A stretch of 37,550 nucleotides of DNA from an uncultured cyanobacterium (lineage in GTDB: Bacteria > Cyanobacteriota > Cyanobacteriia > Cyanobacteriales > Nostocaceae). The stretch spans positions 1 through 37,550 of the forward strand of contig CAIVAU010000105.1 in assembly GCA_903903925.1 (NCBI GenBank), written 5' to 3'. The translations under genes and the position numbers were made by a program. Numbering within the stretch: position 1 is the stretch's first letter; the number at the start of each line of letters is the position of its first letter. Shown here piece after piece: positions 9,855-17,548 of this stretch. Below the pieces are notes generated by a model. It was given only the letters and a program-made list of their open reading frames with translations. It was not told the DNA's origin and did no database searches.

Positions 9855-9883
9855 AGGCGATAGGGAGATCGTAGCGATCGCCT
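9855..9883. other. Inverted repeat upstream of the hybrid kinase gene
   Basis: AGGCGAT (9855-9861) pairs with ATCGCCT (9877-9883), and the loop itself holds GATCG/CGATC around TAG. The right arm overlaps a HIP1 octamer. It lies about 90 bases upstream of the kinase start and could form a leader hairpin. Nothing else was recognised between 9769 and the insertion element. Confidence 0.35.
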
Positions 9884-10065
9884 TTGGTGCAACAACGCCC
9901 CCACCATTGACTCCTTTAACCCTGTCAAACGACCCACAACCCAGCGATCCCAAGTCCCACAACTATTATAAAATAATGTATCGATTTACAGTATCAAAGT
10001 AGAAAGCCCACGAGGCTGAGGGTTGAGCGGGGCGAAATCCATACTCTGTCCTTCAGGCGTGGGGA

Positions 10066-10106
10066 CGCCAGTCGCCTACAGAGGGAAACCCTCTTGCAGC
10101 GCTGGC
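10066..10106. repeat. Nested palindrome inside the IS left end
   Basis: GCCAG (10067-10071) pairs with CTGGC (10102-10106) around an inner perfect stem AGAGGG/CCCTCT (10080-10085, 10089-10094). A further hairpin GCGCC-TTTA-GGCGC (10120-10133) follows 12 bases before the end of tnpA. Nested structures of this form are widespread in Nostocales genomes, so this may be a mobile palindrome related to IS200/IS605 ends. Confidence 0.6.
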
Positions 10107-10144
10107 TCATGAATACGACGCGCCTTTAGGCGCAGTCACTACTC

Positions 10145-10540
10145 TTATCGGGTTTTTTGGTTGGCAATATACTTCTTGATTGTTTCAGAGGATGCGTCAC
10201 CAGCCGTACCACAAAAATAACTTCTAGTCCACAAGGACGGCAGTTTTAATAAGTGTGGAAATTCTTGTCTCAAGACCCTAGAAGTGAATCCCTTTAACCG
10301 AAACATTATTTGATCTGGGGCTAGAGTCGGTGGACAACTCAAAAATAAATGTACATGGTCTTCCATAATTTCAAGAGCTAAAATTTCGCAATCTAGTTCT
10401 TTGCTTTTCTCGTATAATAACTCTTCAAGGCGAATCGCCACGTTTCCTATTAATACTTTCTTCCTGCGTTTGGGTATCCAAACAAAGTGGTAATTGATTA
10501 ATGTAACCGATGTTGTTTTGTGACGATACTTATCTGTCAT
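10145..10540 (-). CDS. tnpA: IS200/IS605 family transposase TnpA (Y1 HUH)
   Basis: About 131 aa from ATG 10540 (MTDKYRHKTT); an earlier ATG at 10594 adds 18 residues unlike the family. TnpA is the HUH single-strand transposase that cuts and rejoins element ends. The HUH motif is visible as DHVHLFLSC, and the catalytic Tyr is in the C-terminal helix TIKKYIANQ. The start YHFVWIPKRRKKVL and LWTRSYFCGTAGDAS are characteristic. Length is close to the usual 130-150 aa. It diverges from tnpB with a 92-bp spacer, the IS605 arrangement. No truncation or frameshift is seen. Confidence 0.93.
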   Translation of the reverse strand: MTDKYRHKTTSVTLINYHFVWIPKRRKKVLIGNVAIRLEELLYEKSKELDCEILALEIMEDHVHLFLSCPPTLAPDQIMFRLKGFTSRVLRQEFPHLLKLPSLWTRSYFCGTAGDASSETIKKYIANQKTR

Positions 10541-10632
10541 ATATAAAGTTTCCGTGAAAATTGGTTGATATATCGTATGTATCGACAATAGCATGTTATA
10601 TTAGAAGTGTCGAAAATAAAGGGAGAGAAAAA

Positions 10633-12171
10633 GTGCAAGTTCGATGGAATTTTAAATTGTTGCCTAACCAGACTCAGGAGGCAACTCTTGAAGATTGGTT
10701 GGTTACGTTAAGAAAACATCGTAACTACGCTTTAAGAGAACGAACAATAGGTTTTGAAACTAATAATAAAGACAGCGATTCTGCAATTATTTATGCTTAC
10801 GGTTCATATTGTGATCTAGATTCAAGAATCGAATTCGGTTCTGGTTGTCCTCTTACTTGTCCAGTACTTAAGCATGGCGTAATTCCTCAGGATTTGGAAC
10901 TAGCCACTAAAGAGACTAAGGTTAAAGACAAGGACACCAAAAAAGTTGTTGAGACTGTTGTTAAGTGGGATTCAGCTTCTGGCATTCAGATGAAGGTGAC
11001 CACACAGCTTAGAAGCTCAATCTTACATTTTTCAATAATCAATTCTGCTGTTCTTCAAACCAATATAGCCAGACTTGATACGGCGTTCTCAAACTTCTAC
11101 AAACGACGGATTGGTTACCCTAATTTCATTAGGCGATTAGATTCTTTTGAATACAAACCAGGACATGTACAACTCCGTCACATCAGAAAGAATTACGCCA
11201 CAGCATATCTGCCAGGAATTGGGGATGTTAAGTTTCTGCGGAGCCGTGACCTAACTCTCATTCAAGACTTAAGAACCTGCACGATTACGCGAAAAGGCGG
11301 GAACTGGTACATCAGCATGTTGGTCAATATTGCTGATGTACTACCCGCCATCAAATCGCTAGAAGAATGCAAATCAGTTGTCGGGATTGACGTTGGAATT
11401 AACAAACTTATTGCTTTATCTGACGGTAGTTTTCAAGAGAACAAAAGAATCTCGACAAACAAGAGAACAGCCAGACGGATGGCAATGCGTCAACGTGCCA
11501 TTAGTCGGAAGCTGAAAGGTTCTAAGAATAAGATCAAAGCCGTTAAGAAATTGGCGAAACAGCAGCATAAGTTGGCTCAACGTCGAGACGGCTATGATTG
11601 GCAAATGGCTAAGGTTGTAGTCGATACGGCTGATGTCGTTGCTAGAGAGAATTTGAATATTCCAAATATGGTCAAACGTGCTAAGCCGTCTCACGATGGT
11701 AAAGGCGGGTACAAACGCAACAACGCCGCTCAAAAGACAGGCTTAAATAAAGTAATTTTAGATGCAAGTTGGGGCGACATTTTCGACAAGATTGCATGGT
11801 TGGCATTGAAAGCAGGTAAACCCGTTGTCGAAGTCCCTGCCAAATATACATCGCAGGAATGCCCGAAATGTGGGCACATTGACAAGAAAAACCGTAAGGG
11901 CGAGAAATTCCTGTGTGTTGTCTGTCATCATGTCGATCATGCAGACACAAAAGCGTCTCGACTAATCGGTAGAAAAGTAGGATTGGTCTTCCTAAAAAAT
12001 AAATTGACCCTACCTGCGGACTGCGGGAAAGTAACGCCCAGTAGTTATCAATCCATAGTGGTTGAGACTGGGAACCATGCCTTCGGGAATCATCGCCATG
12101 TGCGAGAAACTCCGACAGTTGGATATTTAGGAGATACGGCAGAACCTCTTAAAGAATCCCGTCGGCTTTAG
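10633..12171 (+). CDS. tnpB: RNA-guided nuclease TnpB of IS605 element
   Basis: 512 aa from GTG 10633, chosen because it has AGGGAGA about 7 bases upstream and gives VQVRWNFKLLPNQTQ, the standard TnpB beginning. TnpB is the RNA-guided endonuclease ancestral to Cas12. The split RuvC residues appear intact: GIDVGINK (Asp about 253), ARENLNI (Glu about 339) and HADTKAS (Asp about 438). A zinc ribbon CPKCG...CVVC lies between the last two. At 512 aa it is longer than the roughly 400-aa TnpBs best studied, with extra sequence in the N-terminal half (about residues 45-115). Its stop codon lies in the loop side of the right-end hairpin, so the coding end and the guide RNA scaffold overlap. Probably active as a nuclease. 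Confidence 0.92.
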   Translation: MQVRWNFKLLPNQTQEATLEDWLVTLRKHRNYALRERTIGFETNNKDSDSAIIYAYGSYCDLDSRIEFGSGCPLTCPVLKHGVIPQDLELATKETKVKDKDTKKVVETVVKWDSASGIQMKVTTQLRSSILHFSIINSAVLQTNIARLDTAFSNFYKRRIGYPNFIRRLDSFEYKPGHVQLRHIRKNYATAYLPGIGDVKFLRSRDLTLIQDLRTCTITRKGGNWYISMLVNIADVLPAIKSLEECKSVVGIDVGINKLIALSDGSFQENKRISTNKRTARRMAMRQRAISRKLKGSKNKIKAVKKLAKQQHKLAQRRDGYDWQMAKVVVDTADVVARENLNIPNMVKRAKPSHDGKGGYKRNNAAQKTGLNKVILDASWGDIFDKIAWLALKAGKPVVEVPAKYTSQECPKCGHIDKKNRKGEKFLCVVCHHVDHADTKASRLIGRKVGLVFLKNKLTLPADCGKVTPSSYQSIVVETGNHAFGNHRHVRETPTVGYLGDTAEPLKESRRL

Positions 12172-12206
12172 CCACGGGAGTGTCAAGACAACCAATTCCC
12201 CCATTT
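12060..12206 (+). ncRNA. Predicted omega/right-end RNA with guide
   Basis: By analogy with characterised TnpB systems, the scaffold should cover the 3' end of tnpB and the right end to 12186. The guide would be the flanking DNA from 12187 (GACAACCAATTCCCCCATTT). The terminal hairpin at 12158-12178 is clear. The 5' end given here is a guess. Confidence 0.5.
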
Positions 12207-12395
12207 CCTCTACCCTTAACACCCAAGGATGTTGAACCAACAGTAGATTTGCAGCACACCCTCAGGGAAGTCTACGATCAGGCAGGATTTGATCTGAGGA
12301 TAGATTACACTCAGCCTTGTATCCCACCACTGCCAAAAGCAGATGCAGTTTGGGCTGATACTTTATTGCAACAGAAGGGACTTAACGCTTCATAA
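12187..12395 (+). pseudogene. C-terminal remnant of a DUF4058 family protein
   Basis: Directly after the IS right end the frame reads RQPIPPFPLPL, DLQHTLREVYDQAGFDLRIDY and PPLPKADAVWADTLLQQKGL, the usual C-terminal tail of cyanobacterial DUF4058 proteins (normally about 240-270 aa, function unknown). Only about 70 residues remain. Joining the TTAC flank to 12187 gives codons for C-I-D-L before RQPIP, but an in-frame stop (TAA 9974-9976) lies just before. The rest of the gene was not found to the left of the element, so loss went beyond a simple insertion. The stop lies only 7 bases from the converging permease end. Confidence 0.7.
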
Positions 12396-12402
12396 TCGAC
12401 TA

Positions 12403-13212
12403 CTATCTTTGAAAGCGTAGTGCGTTTATGGATTGCGCTGTGAGGAAGATGCCTAAAAAAATGTAACTGGCAAACAAAATCAAGCTGCTGGTATCTATAA
12501 TTCCTTGTACCATGATGTTATAATGTTTTAGCAACGAAATATAACTGAGGAATGTCCCCAAAGGACCACTGATATTTTTGGCGATCGCATCAATGAATAC
12601 TAGGAATAAAATCACTGCGAAGGTGAGGACAGCGGACAAGATTGTGCTCTCTGTTAGAGAAGAAATAAACATTCCTAAGGACAAAATCGCCGCTGCTAGT
12701 AAGATTAAGGCAAAATGACCCAGCAAGGGGATCGTTAAGGGCATTGGTGGACTTGATCCACTCAAAGCGATCGCTTCAAACCCCAGCAACGGAACCACCA
12801 GTGTAATCAAAAACGTTAATACCCCTAACAATTTGCCTACAGCTACCGCCCAGTTTGTCACTGGTGATGTGGCTAATAATTCCAGTGTACCGCGCTTGCG
12901 TTCTTCTGCATAAAGTCCCATGGAAAGAATTGGTAGTATGAATAACATCAGCGATCCCATACTATCCAAAAAAGCCCGTATAAACTCGTAGGAAAAATCT
13001 ACCGGCGGTAATGGGATTCCGTATTGTTGAGCCTCTAAATCTTTTGCTGTTGCGTAGGCTAAAATGCCTTCCGGACCAAGCAAAATCATCACCAAGAATA
13101 GACCACTTATAAACCAAAAAACCCCTGCAATCACATAAGCCAAAGGCAAGACAAAATAACTTTGTAACTCTCGGCGGTAAATGGCGATAATATTACTCAG
13201 TACAATACGCAT
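12403..13212 (-). CDS. ABC-2 type transporter permease (GldF-like)
   Basis: 269 aa, integral membrane. After a short cytosolic N-terminus (SNIIAIYRRELQSYFVLPLAYV) there are six hydrophobic segments. The conserved YAEERKRGTLELLATSPV lies after the second and marks ABC-2 permeases of the GldF/NosY type. The ATG follows the stop codon of the upstream ATPase without a spacer, so the two are translationally coupled and form one exporter. Related cyanobacterial operons usually continue with a GldG-like and a DUF4340 protein; here the operon ends after the permease. Substrate unknown. Confidence 0.88.
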   Translation of the reverse strand: MRIVLSNIIAIYRRELQSYFVLPLAYVIAGVFWFISGLFLVMILLGPEGILAYATAKDLEAQQYGIPLPPVDFSYEFIRAFLDSMGSLMLFILPILSMGLYAEERKRGTLELLATSPVTNWAVAVGKLLGVLTFLITLVVPLLGFEAIALSGSSPPMPLTIPLLGHFALILLAAAILSLGMFISSLTESTILSAVLTFAVILFLVFIDAIAKNISGPLGTFLSYISLLKHYNIMVQGIIDTSSLILFASYIFLGIFLTAQSINALRFQR

Positions 13213-14226
13213 TTATGCGGCACCTTCTTCCTTAGTTTCTGCTGTTTGTGTTTCAGTCTCCAAACTTTTTTCTTCCGTTGTCAGTTGTAAAAAGACATCT
13301 TCCAAGGTGGCGCTCACACGCCGCATCTGTTGTAAACTAAATCCTGAACGCATCAACGCTGCTGCAATCTCGCCTCCTAGTTCAGTTCCTGATTGTGATA
13401 TCACCCGCAGGAAAGTACGGTTTTCCTGAAGGGAATAGTGTTCATGGGTCGTTGGTGCAGGAATTGATTCTACCAAACTCACACCTGGTAACTTGGACAA
13501 CACCTGTTTAGCTAAAGCAGCATCCCCCTCAATCTCCAGTTCATAGCCCGAACCACCAGTTAACTGAGTCCTCAGATTTTCTGGCGTATTCATTGCTACC
13601 ACTTTGCCGCTATTGATGATTGCAACTCGGCTACAGACCATACTCACCTCTGGCAAAATGTGCGTAGAAATAATGATTGTGTGGCTACCAGCAAGGCTTT
13701 TGATTAAGTTTCGGACCTCAATAATTTGGCGGGGATCAAGTCCCACAGTAGGTTCGTCTAGAATTATAGCTGGTGGATCGTGGACGATCGCTTGGGCAAT
13801 GCCAACTCTTTGGCGGTACCCTTTAGAAAGTTTACGAATAATGACGTGATGCTTGTCTTGTAAGTTGCAACGTTCTATTGCTGCTTTGACCTTGGTTGTG
13901 CGATCGCCTGCTGATACTCCCTTGATTTGTGCCACAAAATTCAGAAATGATAATACCGTCATTTCTGGATATAAAGGCGGTGTTTCCGGCAAATAGCCAA
14001 TTCTTTGCCGCACAGCCAGAGAATTTGTATGCACATCAAAGCCAGCAATCCGCGCTGTTCCACTCGTCGCCGGTAAATAACCAGCCAAAATCCTCATAGT
14101 CGTTGTTTTGCCAGCACCATTTGGTCCCAACAACCCCAGGATTTCTCCTTCTTCTACATTAAATGTAACATCAGTAATTGCTGGGGTAGAACCGTATGTT
14201 TTACTCAGATGTTCAATTTCGATCAT
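13213..14226 (-). CDS. ABC transporter ATP-binding protein (GldA-like)
   Basis: 337 aa. It has the complete nucleotide-binding domain: Walker A GPNGAGKTTT, Q-loop YLPETPPLYPEMTV, signature LSKGYRQRVGIAQA, Walker B AIILDEPTVGLDP and switch His in ISTHILPEV. A C-terminal extension (about 220-337) holds a regulatory-type domain and the DVFLQLT motif common in ABC-2 ATPases. It powers the permease directly downstream, whose ATG immediately follows the TAA of this gene. The substrate cannot be predicted from the sequence. Confidence 0.92.
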   Translation of the reverse strand: MIEIEHLSKTYGSTPAITDVTFNVEEGEILGLLGPNGAGKTTTMRILAGYLPATSGTARIAGFDVHTNSLAVRQRIGYLPETPPLYPEMTVLSFLNFVAQIKGVSAGDRTTKVKAAIERCNLQDKHHVIIRKLSKGYRQRVGIAQAIVHDPPAIILDEPTVGLDPRQIIEVRNLIKSLAGSHTIIISTHILPEVSMVCSRVAIINSGKVVAMNTPENLRTQLTGGSGYELEIEGDAALAKQVLSKLPGVSLVESIPAPTTHEHYSLQENRTFLRVISQSGTELGGEIAAALMRSGFSLQQMRRVSATLEDVFLQLTTEEKSLETETQTAETKEEGAA

Positions 14227-14311
14227 TGTATAATTGATTATTGAAGAATTTAGGAGTCAGAATTCTGTAATGATTAGCTCAATTATATATAACTTAGAAG
14301 TCGTTGCATAA

Positions 14312-15298
14312 TTAACGAGCCAGCCTGATTAACTCTTCAACATCGCGTCGTATAGTATTGCAGATGTCATCTAAGGGTAGGTCGCTTGCATCATGTCCGA
14401 AAGGTTCTTCGATTTCAGAGCCAATTTCTTCAATACTCAATAAGGTGAAGCTCACAAAAGCTATTATTAAACCAGTCCACCAAGTAAAATCATCAACTAG
14501 ATCAAGAGGCAATATCAAGCAGTAAGTTAATATCAATTGTCTGAGTCTCATTGAGTAAATTATGGGTAATGGTGTTTTCAAAATGCGTTCACAACCACCC
14601 AAAATATTGACTAATTCATCTACTAAATTCTGTAAAGCAGTTAGCTGATAGATATTGAAGCAATTCCGGTCATGCTGTTCCTGTAAATAAGTGCCAATCC
14701 AGAAGCTAATTTGTAGTGGGGGATGATTCGTATCTTGGAGTTTTAAATACTGGTTTGATGACATCAATGCTGCTAGATCATCGTTGACAGGCTCTGCCCT
14801 TAGATGTAACTTCATTGCAACTGCAAAAGCAACTAATAGCCTTAGTGTTGCTTCTTTTTCCAGTCGATCCGATGGTGATTTTTCTTTAATTACTATCCAA
14901 ATATCACGAGCCAAGTTACGGACTGTATTGACTAAAGAACCCCAAAGTTTACGTCCTTCCCAAAATCGCTCGTGAGCTGTATTTGTCCGGAAAACCAGTA
15001 ACAAAGTTAAACCAATATTGAAACTTAAGACAGCATTGATAGTGGCAGTATTTTTATCGGGAAAGGCTACGGGAAATCCAAAATGATAGAGCAATGATAT
15101 TAAAAAACCATAGCAACCATAAAAGATAATTGAGGGAAGAATGACTGGAAGTGCCTCTTTTTCAAATCGTAAACTGATTTGAAACCAGTTTAGCTTTTCG
15201 CCCTTGTAGAGATGATATTTTCCCGAAAAAGAATTCTTTCCCTTGCCTAGATATTTTTTCCACCGTTCCCGCTTATTATTAGGATTTGGCTGTTTCAT
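14312..15298 (-). CDS. Bestrophin family anion channel
   Basis: About 328 aa from ATG 15298, chosen because GGAG sits 9 bases upstream; a TTG-initiated form eight codons longer would run through that site. Family hallmarks are visible: W-F-Q-I-S-L-RFEKEALPVILP before the first membrane helix, LSFNIGLTLLLVFRTNTAHERFWEGRKLWGSLVNTVRNL, and LDLVDDFTWWTGLIIAFVSFTLLSIEEIGSEIEEPFG near the C-terminus. Bestrophins are pentameric chloride/bicarbonate channels; in cyanobacteria and chloroplasts they have been linked to thylakoid ion balance and bicarbonate supply. Ion choice here is not determinable. Monocistronic. Confidence 0.9.
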   Translation of the reverse strand: MKQPNPNNKRERWKKYLGKGKNSFSGKYHLYKGEKLNWFQISLRFEKEALPVILPSIIFYGCYGFLISLLYHFGFPVAFPDKNTATINAVLSFNIGLTLLLVFRTNTAHERFWEGRKLWGSLVNTVRNLARDIWIVIKEKSPSDRLEKEATLRLLVAFAVAMKLHLRAEPVNDDLAALMSSNQYLKLQDTNHPPLQISFWIGTYLQEQHDRNCFNIYQLTALQNLVDELVNILGGCERILKTPLPIIYSMRLRQLILTYCLILPLDLVDDFTWWTGLIIAFVSFTLLSIEEIGSEIEEPFGHDASDLPLDDICNTIRRDVEELIRLAR

Positions 15299-15386
15299 CT
15301 GTTCAAACTCCAAATGACACAAAGCGATGCTTTATAGTACTCCTAATGTCTTACAAAAGAAGGGAGTAGTAAACACTACCTTTCGA

Positions 15387-17363
15387 TCAACTTGTATTTC
15401 TGGAATGTTTGACCCGATTTCGGATTTTGTCTAAGCTAAAAGCACCGATGCCACAAGTCACTAGCAAAACTCCTAAAACCTGCACAGGTTCTAAGGCTTC
15501 CTGAATAATGAACCCAGCAAAAATGACAGTTAAAGCTGGGACAATTGCAGCGAAAATTGCCGCCCGATTTGCACCAACTTTGCGAATTCCAAAATTATTA
15601 AATAAATAGCCGCAGAGTGTCAGTACACCCAAAATAAAAGCACTTAAAATGAGTTCTAGTAAGTTGGTGGAATTAAGTTGAAGGCCCCATCTGTCTGGTA
15701 AAGGCAGCATCAAACTTAGTAAAGACAACAGCAGCATAGTCACGAAGTTAATTAAGGTAAATGTGATTGGATGCAGTTTGGTAGCGCACATGCGTGTAAG
15801 AACCACGTAGAAAGCAAAAGCTATTCCCGAAGCAATTGCTGTGGTGCTCCCCAAAGAGATATTACCCGTGCTGATGCTTGTAGAACCCTCCAAAACTAGC
15901 AACTCACCCAAACCAATAAAGGCGATCGCACCAGAACCAGATAAGGTAAGGCGATCCCGGAACAAAAACCACGACAATAGTCCACTCAGCATCGGATAAA
16001 CAAAGAAAAGCGTGATTGCTATTCCGGTTGCGACTTGGCCAATGGCAAGGTAGATTAGCACTTGAGACAAAAACAAAAAGCACCCGCTCAAAATCGACAA
16101 TACCAACACCTGCTTTGTAGCTATATTATTAGAAGTATGACGACTTCGTACTGAGTCAAGCAGGTTTTCTAGGTCTTGCCACACTCGTGGATGCAGTATA
16201 GGAGCTAAGAGTAACATCAGTGGTACAACCACCAGCATTCGTAGCATCAAAATCAATAAAGAATTACCCAAAGTCGGCGATATCAAGCGTTCCACTTCAA
16301 ACACGCCGAAAATGTGGAAATTTGGGTGGAAAATCACCTTAATAGCTACGTTATAAAGAGACGACACTACCGTTGATAACACAATTAGCCATAAACCGAT
16401 TGAGCCAGAGGACAGATTTCCCATTGGCATTGATGGTGGTCGTGGTACTGTCTGTTGCTCTGAAGCTGGCCTAGTAGGAGGAACAAATGTAGTATCATTT
16501 GCGGAGCGTCTTTTGGAAGTAGGAGAACTCACAGGGGTAGCTTTTTTTGGTGGACTATGACTCCCTTCCCGCTGTAAGATTACTGGTGTCAATTCTTCTC
16601 CTCTGCTTCCTAAACGGTAATCTTCGGGCGGGACAGGAGTCAGTGGCGTAGATGGTCTTGGACTACTGTCTAGTTGTACATGCGTTACAGCTTCAACGGA
16701 ATGACCCTGTTGTAGTCGAGTAGGTTCAAACAGAGGAGGCTGTGCTTCTTCCATAGTAGAAGAGGGAGTTTCTGCTGTTTTTTCCAGTTCTCGATGAAGG
16801 CGATTGACTAACTCTGCCAAAATAGCTTCCCCTCGTTGCTGTTGGCTTTGCATCCGCGACAACTGTTGAGAAAAACTACTTTGATAGTTTTTTAGTTCCT
16901 GTTGCAGTGTGTTAAAGGCAATGGTGAGGGTGTCATCTAGCCCACCAAGGAGTTGTTCGGTACGCTCATTTGCTTTTGTAGAAAGGCTATGTTTAGTGTC
17001 GGTTAAGCTAGGGGCGATACTTTCTATGGAAGCACGCTGTGTTGCTTGGGTAGCTAAATTTTCTAATGAGGATTGCAGTTGCGAAGATATATGATTTGCT
17101 AAAACTTGCGCTAACTGACGCACCAATGCTTGCTGTTCACCAATATGTCGCCCTTGCAGTAAATGTTCTTTTTCCACTTGCAGTCGTTTAATATCGTCGC
17201 TTAAGCGGATTTTTTCCGTCTGTAGCCGATTGACATCTTCTTGCAACGACTTCAGCAAATTATGCTGGATAATTTGCAATTCCTCCGTTACAGATCTTAG
17301 GGCAGCTTCTGCTGCCCCATATGGATCTTGCGGGTTTTCTGGTTGTTTCTCAAATGGCCCCAT
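15387..17363 (-). CDS. EamA/DMT-superfamily transporter with long coiled-coil N-terminus
   Basis: 658 aa. Residues about 15-200 are strongly helical and hydrophilic, with predicted coiled coils (VNRLQTEKIRLSDDIKRLQ; ELVNRLHRELEKTAE). A low-complexity Pro/Ser/Thr linker (about 200-310) follows. From about 313 to the end there are around ten membrane helices arranged as two EamA repeats, with VYPMLSGLLSWFLFRDRL and AAIVPALTVIFAGFIIQEAL as repeat signatures. EamA proteins export metabolites such as amino acids. The cytosolic coiled coil is not part of the ordinary transporter and suggests oligomerisation or membrane anchoring. It follows the 590-aa gene on the same strand after 185 bases containing a hairpin. 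Confidence 0.85.
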   Translation of the reverse strand: MGPFEKQPENPQDPYGAAEAALRSVTEELQIIQHNLLKSLQEDVNRLQTEKIRLSDDIKRLQVEKEHLLQGRHIGEQQALVRQLAQVLANHISSQLQSSLENLATQATQRASIESIAPSLTDTKHSLSTKANERTEQLLGGLDDTLTIAFNTLQQELKNYQSSFSQQLSRMQSQQQRGEAILAELVNRLHRELEKTAETPSSTMEEAQPPLFEPTRLQQGHSVEAVTHVQLDSSPRPSTPLTPVPPEDYRLGSRGEELTPVILQREGSHSPPKKATPVSSPTSKRRSANDTTFVPPTRPASEQQTVPRPPSMPMGNLSSGSIGLWLIVLSTVVSSLYNVAIKVIFHPNFHIFGVFEVERLISPTLGNSLLILMLRMLVVVPLMLLLAPILHPRVWQDLENLLDSVRSRHTSNNIATKQVLVLSILSGCFLFLSQVLIYLAIGQVATGIAITLFFVYPMLSGLLSWFLFRDRLTLSGSGAIAFIGLGELLVLEGSTSISTGNISLGSTTAIASGIAFAFYVVLTRMCATKLHPITFTLINFVTMLLLSLLSLMLPLPDRWGLQLNSTNLLELILSAFILGVLTLCGYLFNNFGIRKVGANRAAIFAAIVPALTVIFAGFIIQEALEPVQVLGVLLVTCGIGAFSLDKIRNRVKHSRNTS

Positions 17364-17515
17364 TAGTCTCTAGCCTCTGCCCCTTGACGCTCAAGCAGCT
17401 TTTTGTTAGCACCTTACTTGGTGTTGATCTTCCCACTATTTCCTGTAGTGTGTCAGATAAACTAAACAATTTAAATCAACTCTTGTCAAGAGGGATTTTT
17501 CCCCTGAGGAAATGG

Positions 17516-17545
17516 GAGTGTGGGGGGTGTGGGGACCCCACACTC
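17516..17545 (-). terminator. GC-rich hairpin after the 590-aa gene
   Basis: GAGTGTGGGG (17516-17525) and CCCCACACTC (17536-17545) form a perfect 10-bp stem with a 10-nt loop, starting 4 bases after the stop codon on the minus strand. It is built from GTGTGGGG repeat units. There is no T-run after it. Confidence 0.5.
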
Positions 17546-17548
17546 TCC

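Larger units (their letters stand above)
9990..12186 (+). mobile_element. IS605/IS608-type insertion sequence (divergent tnpA and tnpB)
   Basis: A single-strand (Y1) transposon with both genes apparently intact. The left flank ends TTAC (9986-9989) and the right end is TCAA (12183-12186), the same cleavage tetranucleotides described for IS608. Internal guide-like tetranucleotides sit where expected: AAAG at 10003-10006 before a short CCC...GGG hairpin on the left, and GAAT at 12154-12157 before the hairpin CCCGT-C-GGC-TTTA-GCC-ACGGG on the right. There are no terminal inverted repeats or target duplications, as expected for the family. The right end abuts a DUF4058 gene remnant. Boundaries are inferred from these motifs, not from an empty site. 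Confidence 0.85.

Noticed and set aside
9820..10002. 60-codon frame left of the IS, considered as the missing DUF4058 5' part
   Set aside because: Its residues do not resemble DUF4058, and the frame that would join RQPIP has a stop at 9974-9976.
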